The position numbers and the translations under genes were made by a program. A stretch of DNA of 64,000 nucleotides from Cyanidiococcus yangmingshanensis (taxonomy: Eukaryota > Rhodophyta > Bangiophyceae > Cyanidiales > Cyanidiaceae), in NCBI GenBank assembly GCA_013995675.1, contig VWRR01000014.1, positions 62,001 to 126,000 of the forward strand, in the 5' to 3' direction. Numbering within the stretch: the first letter of the stretch is position 1; each line of letters starts with the position of its first letter. The notes beneath the pieces are model-generated. The model saw nothing but the letters and a program-made list of their open reading frames with translations, was not told where the DNA came from and ran no database searches. Below, piece by piece: positions 32,108 to 43,627 of this stretch.

Positions 32108-33904
32108 TTATTCGCTGATTTCCATGGTGAATGTGAGCGCATCAGCGCCGTCTCCATAAAACTGCATCGGACCAACGATGCGAAACTCATCGGACAAGCT
32201 CCAGTTCTGTCGATCCTTTTTGAAAGTCTGAAATACGGGCCCAGCCATATCTACGACTGATTTGCTGATAACAGGAGTATCGTGGCCTTTGCGCCGCTCC
32301 ATTCTCATCATGGCTGTGAGTGGCACCCCACCAACTCGCCAAAGCTCCGGCGCCTGAGTCAAACCGATCGCCCGAGCCAAATATCCGGTGTGTCCATTCT
32401 CTATCAGGCCACCCGCAACAATGCCAAGCACGTAGCAGTAGTTGCAATCGAAATTCGAGGGGAGGCCGCAGCGCCCCTCGTACCCAAGGAAATGAGTGAC
32501 TGCAGAGAACTTGCCTCGAAAAGTGCCCTCTTGCTTCCGCTTTTCCAGTTCCTTCTCTACCATTTCGGCGAGGAGGCGCTCTGATTCGATCTTACTCACC
32601 TGAACGTTGCCATGAGGGTCCCGGTCCATGCAAAGTTGAACCGCAAACGCAGGTGGAAGAGCGCCAAGCAAGTCAGCGGATTCTTTGCTCAGTTTGCGCG
32701 CGATTTCTCGAATAACGCGAACCGATTCATCTACATCACCAAGCGCATTTGCCTCATCTGCTTCTTCCGCCATTCCCATCGATGAGGCATCTGCAGCCGT
32801 ACCATTCACGCTCGCTTTCTGGGCAAGCACTTCATTCAATTCGTTGATAAGACTCTTGATATCAGGCATGAACTCGACGAGACCCTCGGGCAGGATGATG
32901 ACCCCGTGATTCTTGCCTAGCGCCGATCGCTCACATACGAGATCTGCAATCATATCAACCACCATGGGTAGTGTTTGCTTGTGTGCTGCAACCTCTTCGC
33001 TAATGATGGCCATGTTTGGATGGGTCTGGAGAGCAACCTCGAGGGTTATATGCGAGGCTGACCGACCCATTAGGCGGCAAAAGTGGTACACTTTCTGCGC
33101 TGAGACCGCATCGAATGCGAGGTTCGAGACCAGTTCCGCATAGAGTTTGCAAGCAGTATCGAAACCGAAACTGGCCTCTATGTAAGCATTTCGTAGGTCG
33201 CCGTCAATCGTCTTTGGAACACCTATAACACAAGTCTTGCCTCTCTTCTTCGCAATATATTCCGCCAACACGCAGGCATTCGTGTTCGAATCATCTCCCC
33301 CGACAATGACAAGTCCATCCAGATTCAAGCGCTCGCAGGTAGAAAATGCAGCGGCCAGCTGTTCCTGAGTCTCAATCTTTGTTCTCCCAGAACCGAGCAA
33401 ATGGAAACCTCCTTGGTTACGAAACCGGAATAGATTTTCCTCCGTAATATCCTTATATTTTCCCTCTATTAATCCAGATGGTCCACCCAAGAAGCCAAAC
33501 AGAGCACTGGAAACGTTTCGGGTCGCTAAGAAATCATATAAACCGGCAACAACATTATGACCGCCTGACGCCGGCCCTCCAGAAAAGAGAATACCGACGC
33601 GTAGCGGTTTCCCTATAGTGACCGGGCCCTCGCCATCATGAAAGCCGATCTCGACCATGGGTTTGTGGTGTACATGCGGAAACATCGCGCTGATCTGCTT
33701 GTCATCGTCGATGGCTTTCAGGGGCGCTGAGGCGCGGTGCACCGTGAAGGCTCCTCGCAGCACCGGCGGGCATCTTGGCCGATACAAGAGACGTTCTAAG
33801 GCCAAGGGCGTGTGCTTCTCCAAGCGGATGCCCAGTATCTTCCGGGAAGAGTCAACAACGTCCTTCTCTTTCTCGAAGGGAAGTGTCGCGAGCGTGAGGG
33901 GCAT
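32108..33904 (-). CDS. Pyrophosphate-dependent 6-phosphofructokinase (PFP)
   Basis: A complete frame of 598 residues from ATG 33904. It interconverts fructose 6-phosphate and fructose 1,6-bisphosphate with PPi as phosphoryl donor, in the cytosol. Motifs: GILFSGGPASGGHNVVAGL (PPi loop), LVIVGGDDSNTNACVLAEYI where GGDD instead of GGDG marks PPi rather than ATP use, GVPKTIDGDLRN with the catalytic Asp and PKT signature, FDTACKLYAELVSN, and MGRSASHITLEVALQ with the sugar-binding MGR. LGYEGRCGLPSNFDCNY is the characteristic C-terminal segment of the long plant/protist PFP class. A Met/Ala-rich insert at about residues 375-400 is unusual. No frame problem. Confidence 0.95.
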   Translation of the reverse strand: MPLTLATLPFEKEKDVVDSSRKILGIRLEKHTPLALERLLYRPRCPPVLRGAFTVHRASAPLKAIDDDKQISAMFPHVHHKPMVEIGFHDGEGPVTIGKPLRVGILFSGGPASGGHNVVAGLYDFLATRNVSSALFGFLGGPSGLIEGKYKDITEENLFRFRNQGGFHLLGSGRTKIETQEQLAAAFSTCERLNLDGLVIVGGDDSNTNACVLAEYIAKKRGKTCVIGVPKTIDGDLRNAYIEASFGFDTACKLYAELVSNLAFDAVSAQKVYHFCRLMGRSASHITLEVALQTHPNMAIISEEVAAHKQTLPMVVDMIADLVCERSALGKNHGVIILPEGLVEFMPDIKSLINELNEVLAQKASVNGTAADASSMGMAEEADEANALGDVDESVRVIREIARKLSKESADLLGALPPAFAVQLCMDRDPHGNVQVSKIESERLLAEMVEKELEKRKQEGTFRGKFSAVTHFLGYEGRCGLPSNFDCNYCYVLGIVAGGLIENGHTGYLARAIGLTQAPELWRVGGVPLTAMMRMERRKGHDTPVISKSVVDMAGPVFQTFKKDRQNWSLSDEFRIVGPMQFYGDGADALTFTMEISE

Positions 33905-34849
33905 TTTGTCCAATAAAGAGATCGAACAAGAGAACAATGCCGACCGTTGTAACCTTTCACAGAGGTCTGAACTGAACTAGAGGTACTTTTGTGTGCAATT
34001 TCGAGTAATCTGAGACCAGATCTAACAATAGAAGAATGCAGAAAACGATGAAATGAGAGATCTGCAGAAAAGAGTGAGACGAAACCCGTACTCGTTGTCG
34101 AAACGATCGCAGTACTTGACCGAAGAACCAACGCGCTGAAACGTGATCCAAGACCAGTCGATGCTCGAGCGACCTCAGAGACGTCCACAAAGAAAGCAAG
34201 AATCTATGAGGCTGCAGCAGTCCGTCCAAACGCAAGGAACACCACTGCCTCCAGTATGCAGGTCGTTCTCCAAACCCAACGGCTAGAATCTTTTGCACCG
34301 TCGAATTCGCGGCGTTCAATGCGACGCCTCTGTCAACGGCATGATGGCTGGTCGCTGACACGCACCCGGCGTCGAGGTTCGTTTCCGAGGATGGGCACAC
34401 CGCAGCCAAATCGGCCGTCTCTGGGATCGCGACGCAATGCGATGTCGCCAGGGCGCCTGCATCAGTGATTTCGTTTCGTAATTGGGGTATCTGCCAGACG
34501 AGCCAAAGCATGCAACCTGGATGCTGAATCAATCTCTGCGAGTCGAATGCAGGCGGTTTAAATCAAGACGCTTGAGTCAAATGTTTGCCTCAGAAGGGTT
34601 CATCAGTGTCGAATAGAACCGATTGCTTCTCGCGCTGTTGACCGACTGCCGCTCTTGCGTTGAGGAGCATTGAGCACTCTCTTGAACCGGAGTTGGACAT
34701 CACGCTGGATTTTAAGTCCAGGATGTAATGGATGAGGGTTTCGGTTCACGCACGGTGGATAACTGTTCAGAATAGTAGGCGTCGGTGACAGAAATCCAGA
34801 GCTATAGGAGGCCCGAACGCGTGTGTTCCACACGATGCGGGGCGAGGCA
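33905..34849. other. Intergenic, nothing firm
   Basis: Upstream region of PFP. The minus frames at 33796-34188 and 33957-34532 overlap each other and are compositionally ordinary, with no motif. Confidence 0.35.
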
Positions 34850-35462
34850 AGGTCTTTCTGGCCTATTCTGGTCATCTCGCATGCACATTGCTAGGGAGCA
34901 GAGCAGGGTATGGCGTGAAGAACATTCCAGTGATGCCTTCGCTGTTGTCGAAAAAACGTTCACCAGCATTCACACAGAAACTGCGTGATTATCCCGGACA
35001 TCAGCAGTTTGTGGGATATCGGAACAAGGGTGGGCGACTCAACCCATCGATTGGCTAAATTTGGCTCGAGACGCTCCCAGCGCTGTTTGATGATCAGTCG
35101 CGAGCGTTGGCCAATACGCGGTACGTTGAATTCTCTGGAAAACGTTCTTGCGTACTACCGCAAAAAGCGAGTTCTACCCTCATCACTGCCGTGGTCCACC
35201 AATATCGCTGGGACATGTCCCCGAAAAACGCGTTAACTCGGGGAACTTGATGGACCCAACCAATGACCTTGTGACCAGGCTCGACGAACAAGGAGCAAAA
35301 CTGCTGTTCGCGGCTCTTATGGCTTCACTGGAACCGAGAAGACACAACTCGGCACACTGATCGTAACCTTCATCCGAAATTTTTATTTGGACCCGCAGAC
35401 GATTCCCAGAGCGAAACTTCAGAGAAACCCCGATGCTTCAGGCAAAGCCCTCAAACAGATCT
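34850..35462 (+). CDS. Possible multi-frame gene, family unknown
   Basis: Protein-like segments succeed one another: YGVKNIPVMPSLLSKKRSPA and RDYPGHQQFVGYRNKGGRL from 34909, then after an in-frame TAA at about 35057 LETLPALFDDQSRALANTRY and ITAVVHQYRWDM. In other frames follow MDPTNDLVTRLDEQGAKLLF near 35250 and QLGTLIVTFIRNFYLDPQTI near 35350, ending SGKALKQI with a TGA at 35461-35463. The order and composition suggest one protein of about 200 residues whose frame is broken several times. Not all passages can be single +1 steps. No family recognised. Confidence 0.3.
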
Positions 35463-36006
35463 GATGCACCTCGCAAGAGCGAGACGCTTCTGCAACGCTA
35501 GATCCTGGTTTCGTCTGCGTTTGATGCAAGCTAAAATATTTCAGAATAGAAGTTTTCAAAGAGTTACCATAAAACGTATGAATCAAACTGATGTGCTACC
35601 AAAAAGGTCCCCGAGTGGACTCAAACGCACTCTTCCCTTTCCGAAGCCGCCTCACAAACAAGAACACCTTCGTAGCAGCCTTTCGGAATCAATCGCCGAA
35701 GACAACCGTCCCCCTACTTCTGGACAATCCGAAGTTTCCGCAGAAAATTGGCTGGCTGGCAAGCGCCTTCCGCCATAGCTTGAAACACCTAGGCAAAGCA
35801 GAGGTTTGCAGTGCGAGTCAACAAGACGCAGCCGATGAGTGTGCTGGAGCGAGATTTCGCTCATCTCGCGCCCAACGTACCGCTGGCTTCGGCCCGGCAA
35901 CCACATCGAAGCATTTTGGCCCAGGACGATCTCGAGTCTCTGGTTTGTGTGGCTGGTCTGCGAACGAAACAGAGCAGTGTTAAAGTGTTCGAACGCTCCT
36001 TGTTCC

Positions 36007-39000
36007 ATGGCGTCGGAAGGATCCCCCGCAATGGAAGACATTGTGCCCCAAGTTTCCAGTGAGCAAACTGGAGGAGCTGGTGAAACCAATCACGGGGCAC
36101 AGCTCGTAAAAGCACCTCAGTCGCCGAGCTCTGACGTGACACCAGCGAACAACATTATCGGAGCTTTCCCTGCCACTGGCTTCATTACGGAACTGGAGCT
36201 GGAGTTCGACAGAGTAGAGCACCTTTTGGAGGAAAGCCCCCTCCGGGCCCTTCTGAAATACTTGCGGCAGCGAGGAGCCAAAACGCAAAGCGATGAAGCA
36301 GCGAAGCGCCTGGCGGCGGCCATAACCGTCCGGAGGTTAAAACTTGAAGTCCGTGACTCCCACGGTGCATTGCTGGGCTCAACCTCGTATGTGGACTACG
36401 AAAAACACGGAAATCAGGCTCAATTCCGTAGACAACGACTTCGCTTCTTTCTGCACACGACCGATCACCAAACTTCGCACCAATGGGTTCACGTCCACAT
36501 CATTGGGCGAGCGACACCGCTCAAGAGATACTCCTCGTATGTTCTTCCGGTAGAGCCTGCGGCTTCAGCTGGCGCTGAATACAGTCACCACGGAAATCGT
36601 GTCTCGGGCAACGGTTCCGTAAGGGAGCAGTATTTCGCGAGCCTGCCTGTTGATGATAGCGCCGCTTTGGCACCAGTGCCATTTCCGCCGACATTGCTTC
36701 AAGCGAGTTCCAATCGGATATCCAAGTCAGAAGCGAACCCTCGGGAGCATGCTGCTGAACTCGCGAATGCAGGGACGACGGACGGAACAGAGGGTCTCTC
36801 GCAGCCGCATGGAGTCTCACGACATCACACAATGTATCGGATGCGCCTTCATTTGGGACATTGTCATCTTTCACTGAAATCGCTCTTGGAATGTTCGGAC
36901 GAATCCATTCACTGCGTGGTTCACGGTGCAGGACGATACGCACGGTTGTTCCTTCGCAGCAGAGTAACCCCCTTACCATTCTGTTCCTTCTCGTTGCCGG
37001 CTCGCTTGCCCAATTTTCCTTACGGAAGCTACTCTTTCCGAATACACGTACATGACGTTTCGATCCTGCAAGCGAGCCAGAATAAATGGGTTTCGATGAA
37101 TCCCATAGCATATGTTTACGCGCTTGGCGAAACGCAACATACACAAGTCTGTCGCTGGTCATTCACAGCCATCTTCGATCGGATGTTGTTTTTCAGCAAA
37201 ACCATGGGCCAAGACGAAATTCAAGACGAGATCATCACGATTGCTGTCTGGAACTGGAATTTTTGGCGGCCTTCTCAACTAATCGGGTCCTACAATTTTG
37301 ATTTTCTGCATCTATGGAATCAGAAAGATCACAGTATTCATTGGAAATGGCTGCCGCTGACGACTGCGGGTGGCGAACGCAACGAGCTAGTTGGATACAT
37401 TCGTATCTCGGCCGTTGTCTACGGGCCAGGCATCATGCCCGTCAACGAAAGAGCCACCGAGGCACTTTCTGTGGTTGCTTCAGAGGGACGCGCTCCACGC
37501 TTACTCAAAAATCTTGTTGTGCAGCGACCAACGTTGTCTATGGAGAGTTGGTGCCTCCATATCGCAATCTTGGGGATCGAGTTAGCCCCATCATGGGAAG
37601 CGAGTGGCCACACCGACGGCAAACCCGCAAAGGATATACGAACTCGTTCAGGGCGTCTAAATATGCCTGCAATGAACACTGAAAAGCTCGGGAAAGTGCT
37701 GCATAGGACAGGTGGGCATACCATGTCGTCACAGAAAAGAATTTATTTTGAAATTCTTTTTATAAGAGGTACGAAAAGAGCATCTGTTGCCTCTGATGTC
37801 GTCAGTGTTTCCTCTGGCCCAAGAGTCGAAACTTTCGATGGGATTTTGCCTTCCCATTCCGTTAACGAGTGACGGGGATGCGAGCTTTGAAGATATCATC
37901 CTCTGCATCCGTGAATCCCCAAGCAAACGAGCCATCGCGGAGATACACCTGTCCCTGAGCTACTTGTTACAACGAGGCTGCACGGCAACAATCTTATTCC
38001 ACGACGCTGCACAGCTGAATCACCTTGGAGAAGTACATAGTCATCACCATGGACCGAGTAATTTGGGAGCCCAAGAGCAGTCCCTCTTGAAAATATTGGA
38101 GACGAGAGCCCATGAACGCTTTCATCTGTGGATGGCAATGGCTTGAAAACTGGCTTCGAAAGAAGCCCGATGGTCACACCCGCGAACGTCGTGTCCTGGA
38201 AATGCGGCCGCGTTATATCCAACTCTATGAATCGCCAACGAAATATGTGGGACGGGTGCTGATTGCCGCGCGCATGTGGCCCTACTCGGCTCACTGCAAA
38301 ACTGTCCCACTTTGGTATCATCATTTGAATTGGGACGACGAATTCACGGCAACTCAACGTGCACCACATCGACTCAAATACGTCCTCTATATGCGATTGC
38401 AGCAGATCACTGAGCTAGATGTCCCGGATTCAAGCCATGTCAAAGCACACCTCACGATTGGTCATCGCTGCGTTGCCACGACAGACGACTCCACAGTGAA
38501 GGAACATGTCGCTCGGATGGGCCCTTTCACTGCAGTGCATCCGCTCGAGGCTGTCACAAAGAACGGTATTACGAGTATTGAGTTGGAGTTAGAACAAGAC
38601 TGGGACAATGTGCCGGACATTTTTCTGCATCTCTACCACAGAGACGATCCGAATGCCCCCGAAAAGCATTTCTCATTGCTTCGACTTCCAGCGTCGCTAC
38701 TTCATGCCCTCCCGAGGGACAATTTGTGTCGCTCTTGGCTTTTAGACAAACCAAACGATAACGACTCGCGCTCGAGCTCCCTAGCCGGCACTGCCCATCT
38801 CTATATATGTTTGCGCCACGCGGAGACAAAAGAACTCATTTCATCAGAGGAGGCGCGACATTCGCCCGATACTTCGAGAGCAACTGGAGCAGGCGCGCAC
38901 CCGCGTCAGCTATCTGAGCCAGCGGCTGCTCAAGAGTACTGGGTTGACTGCAATATCATCCGTTGCCGAAACTTGCCTGCCTTGGATCCAACTGGCTTTT

Positions 39001-42000
39001 CTGATCCATTCCTGGTTGTGCGCTTTGGCTCTGCACGAACGTACGGCACCAGACTCTGCCATCAAACGTGCGACCCGAGCTTCTTTGAGAGGCTGTGCGT
39101 AGGTCCAGTGCATCTCCATCATAACGAGGTACTTCCACCAGTGTCAGTGAAGGTCTTCGATTGGGACGCTGACCCGGAGACATTTGATCCACGCAAGCTC
39201 GAAAAAGCGCAATACCTATGCAGAACCGACTGTTGATCTGAAAGGCTTGACGTCAGCGGAGCCGACCTGGTTCGATATGTTCATCTCGAATCCAGTGGTG
39301 CTTCATGGTTCAATGCTGGCAAGTTTCTCGTTGCGGAGCGCGACTGTAGAGGTTCCGCACTGGCCTCTGACCCGCTCCGCCGAGGAGAGCACCCCAAATG
39401 TCGCTCAATATCATGCGACAACACGGCTGATACCGGTCAGCAATCACGATGTACCAGCACCTGAGGCGCGCCACGCTCACGCACCAATATATGCAGGAAT
39501 GCCCACATGGATTCTTCCACGAGAATGTGAGGCGAATACATGCCAGGCCAATCGCTACCTTCTCGTGAGTCTCCTGTCCGTGCATCACCTCGGTTTGCAC
39601 GAGTTTGGCCTCGATCCGAGTGCAGAATCGCTCACATTGCGCCTGTACTTGAACATTCGCGATGGGACATATCGATCGGCGCCCTTCCGTGTCAGCAATG
39701 GAACGGTCTATTCCGCTGATCGAAATACCGTGATTGACACGATTCTCATGAGGTTACCCTCCAGCTTAGACAACCTTACATCCTTGCACATCATCCTGGA
39801 GAGCGCAGACGGAGGCAAGTTCTTTGCGAGTGCCAATATTTCTCCAGAAGAGTGGGCCGAAAAGCAGCTGCTTACCGGCGGGCTTCAGCAGTACGGTTTA
39901 GAATCCCTCGAGAATGCAATGCGAACCCGCAATGCGAAACGCAAACGGGGCAAACCAGCTGAACACACGAAGCCAACACCAACGCCATTCGACGCCGAGC
40001 GGGATCATAAGCTCGTGGATCTGGCAACGGTACGTCGACGGCTTCACGAACACTGGCACCATGATATTCGCGGCTCTGCGCTTGCCCTCTGGGCAGCGCT
40101 TGTCAATTACCTCGTTGAAACCGCTCCAGAGTTCGCGCTCCGATTCGGTATGGAGGAGACGGAATTTCCACCGTCACTCTTGACTCCATGGCTGCTGCGC
40201 TTTTTCCGTCTTGTTCATCATCGCGGCCTCGTGGCAGCTCTGGAGCACTATGAGCGGGCTTCACACTCTGAGCATCATGGGGAGCATGCACTCCGTCATG
40301 GCAGTGCATCCCATGAGCATCACAAAATCACACCGCAGCATATTCATGAAGAACTTGAGAAGCATCTCCGGTCGTGTACGATTTTCAGCGAAACTCTTCT
40401 CCGACACGGCTTGACTCGGCATAGACGGCACGGTATACACCTATTTTCCAAGACGCAACGGCACCAGAGTGCAGGATCCAAACCAACGCTCGCGTCAAGG
40501 ACCCGGTCTGAATCTACACCTAAGGCGATGCTTCGAATGTGGTTTTCTCGTCACAAGCAAAACACAAAAGCAGCTCCGCAACAAACTCCTAGCACTGCAC
40601 GCGTTTCATCCTTGAGCACTGACCCTGCTCCAGAGACTGAAACCAGAGCGAGCATGAACAACGACTCATCAAAAGAGCGACAGCCAGAAGTATCCGGGAA
40701 GGAGAGGCAACCTTCGCAAGGGCTGGCGCGCAAGTCATTGTCAGCGGAAACCACCGTCGCGGAGCTTGCCGCTGTCGCTGCCGAGAGAACTTCGTCGGCA
40801 TTTCTCAAGTCTAACTGGATTCCAACACTTCGTCGCCGAGGTCGAATGCGAACGCGCAGGCACGAGGCAGAGGACCGTCTCTCACTGTTGTTCCACGAAT
40901 CGAAGCGGTACCAGGACCCAGTGCCAGTGGGCAAATTGGCACTAGATCTTCGTCTCCTGGAGGCAGACCCCGGCATGACTGCTGAGGATGCGAGCACCTC
41001 TGCATCACCACTGCGTGTAGAGCGAGTACAGGATGTTCAGCAGTTCCGGGCGGAGCACCACAAGTTTCTGCGCGACCGATTTCAACCACGCATGGATGTG
41101 ATTGTACGGCTTCATGTCTTCAATGCTCGTGGTCTTCGAGCCCCCAGCGGTGACCCCAACATCTACCTGAAGATTGAACTCAACAGAGGGGAGCAGACCC
41201 AGTCAACCAAGAGATCGCCGGTGCGACACTCCTTGCATCCAGATCTGTTCCAGTCTTTTGAGTTTACCGGCGTGCGCTTACCTGGATCTAGTCTCGTTAT
41301 TAGAGTCAAGCATTTCTCTGGACCAGAATTTGAGGTTCCGAATGCAGCGGTTCTCCTTCCCAGGTACGAAAACTGGACATTTGGCCCCTTTGTCCACCAG
41401 GCTATCAGCAAGGATCTACGGATCGACCTCGTGCGAACTCGAGTCGGCCACGGTGTACTTCTCGGGGAAACGGAGATTGACCTCGATCAGCGATGGTATT
41501 CTGAGAACGATTCCTTTTCGCGACTGGAGCCCCCGATTGAGACGCGGCGACTGTTCGTCCCGAATCGAGTAATTCACCGCGGAGAGATAACTCTTCGACT
41601 GGAGCTGTTAAGTGCAGCGGAGGCGGCGACTCGCCCTTTCCGTCGTTTGGAGCCACCAGCGCCGCGTCAGTACGAGCTTCGTCTTGTGATATGGCGAGTA
41701 ATGGGCTGCAAAAAGGAGGGAACCGAAAAACCAAATCAGAAACTTGCGAGTGACGATGCATACGGATCAGCGGATGCCGACAGTGGTAACTTGGCGCCGC
41801 AGGCGAATTCCGGCTCCAGTCTGAATGCCAGCGCCGACGCAACGGTGCCACTGCAGGATCTTGAAGTGCATGCTCAGCTTGGAAACGATATCTCTTCAGA
41901 GATGCGCACTTCAGTCGTCCACAACTGTGATGACGGTAGTGCCAATTTTAACTACCGCCTGATTTGGCGGCCGCTACATTGGCCAAACCCTGACCTTGTA

Positions 42001-42549
42001 CCCAGATTGCGACTTCATGTCTGGGACGTCCGCAAGCCGAGTGGATTTCCCCTGATTGGCCAACTGGTTCCATCGGAACCAGAGCTGCTGGCAACAGTCA
42101 CACTGGATCTGAGCTCGATCTTCGAGGAGGCCCGCCACAGCCATGAGCGGATTCATCGACCACGACAGTGGATCTTGATGCATCGTGTGGGAACCGCGTG
42201 TGCTACCACCGTGCCTCGTATTGCGGTTTCTCTAGATCTTCTGAGCAAAGAACAAGCAATGCAGCATCCCGAGGGCTCCCAAATTGGTCAGAGTGGCCTA
42301 CCGGAACCCTTGCAGCCTGTGCCCTTTTCGGCATTTGCCCCGCAGAGATACGTTCGCTATCGAATCGCCCGCCTGTGGCAGGATGGGTTCTGGTACGCTG
42401 TACAAGTGGCGCTTCTAATTCCAGGGGGAATCGCTTTGCTCAAAACTCTTGCTTCGATTCCCCTTTTACTGTACCTGTTTGGAGCTGTGACAGGCACGCT
42501 GCTCGTGCTGCGAATGCGTCGAATCGAGCGAGAGCTTGAATTCGTTTGA
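36007..42549 (+). CDS. Ferlin-like multi-C2-domain, C-terminally anchored protein
   Basis: About 2180 residues from ATG 36007. Several C2-like beta-sandwich stretches are visible, for example ITVRRLKLEVRDSHGALLGS near 36330, ILFIRGTKR at 37750, CNIIRCRNLPALDPTGFSDP near 38950, VIVRLHVFNARGLRAPSGDP near 41100 with GDPNIYLKIEL, and YELRLVIWRVMGCKKEG near 41670. The C-terminus has one membrane segment (GGIALLKTLASIPLLLYLFG) and a short tail. Serial C2 domains with a C-terminal anchor define ferlins, calcium-dependent membrane fusion and repair proteins. A His-rich stretch lies at 40200-40330. The frame steps +1 three times, near 37835-37850, 38128-38146 and 39215-39235; the downstream 3.3 kb is unbroken. 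Confidence 0.85.
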
Positions 42550-42867
42550 GCGCGTTCGAACCAGCAGAAGTGAGCTGTTCTTCCTCGTGCTCGTCTCACC
42601 ACGAGGAAGACCAGGGCTCTCCTGATCATCACGAGCACGGACTGGCGCGAGAATCGCTCTTGCTCGACTCGAGAATGCGATATTGCCGTTGGATCGGAAC
42701 ATGCGTGGACGAGACCCAATCGCCGGCCCAAGTAATTCGCGCATCGCAGCTCAATGAGCGCTCGACGGTAAACTCTCTTCTCGCCTCTATTCGATGTTTT
42801 CCTTTTGAATTTTTAGGATCTTTTCCTCGTTGGTTTGGAAAGACTGATGCTGGATCAGAACCAAACG

Positions 42868-43154
42868 TCAGGCTTGGAAGACGACTGTTCCAATCCTTCT
42901 TATTGACGAGATTATTGCCTGAGCCAAGGCACGTGCTTCATCATCGCTCGGTTGGATAATGTGGCACATGCGTCAATCAACATCACGAGATCGCCTCTGG
43001 CAAGCCCATTCGGTAAAAGCTCTACAACGGATTGGATAGGCAAAAGAGACGAGAGGCGCGACATGATGAGCTCTGAGATGCGATATTTTTGCGAGATAGC
43101 ATGAGCCTTTATCTGGCCGGCGGCGAGCAAAAGCGTGCTTTTTCGATCGAACAT
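42868..43154 (-). CDS. Possible small conserved-looking protein
   Basis: From ATG 43154 the minus strand reads MFDRKSTLLLAAGQIKAHAI, then RISELIMSRLSSLLPIQSVV and LARGDLVMLIDACA. A frame change near 42960 (two +1 steps or one -1) leads into IQPSDDEARALAQAIISSIR and a stop at 42868. The predicted protein of about 95 residues is helical and convergent with the ferlin gene. I cannot name the family. Confidence 0.35.
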
Positions 43155-43627
43155 CACCCTATAAAGATGATTGTCATTGCATCCGGCATGACCCGCTGAG
43201 GCCTCGGTGATCCCACGACGGGCGAATCGCCCGATGCGATGCCTCGTCGAAACACGGTCAGCCCCGAGACTTCGTTTCGTAAACGACCATTCAACCACGC
43301 CCGATGACTAATCCCAAGACAAAGCCGTCAGTTGAAAGAAGCTTCCTAGAAGACTTTTGAGCGCTTTGAAAAGATCATACCGATGGACCAACCGGGTTGC
43401 ATCAGCAACACCATGCACGGGCGTCGTGTGCGATCAGCATGCAGCGGAACGACGCTACTGGAGGCGGGCCCTCCAGCGTGACGCCCGGGGCGCCCCACAC
43501 GTTGGATCGCCCGCTTGGCCGGGCGCGATGCCTCCACGGCCGTTCGACGCCATCCGTTCCGGAATAAATTCTACGCAATGAGTTAGACGTCTTGAACGTC
43601 CACGGTGTACAGCTAGCTGCGTAGCGT
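43155..43627. other. Upstream region of the DYRK gene
   Basis: CpG-rich from about 43440 to 43560 with GC-rich palindromic runs such as GGGCGCCCC. No gene seen. Confidence 0.4.
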
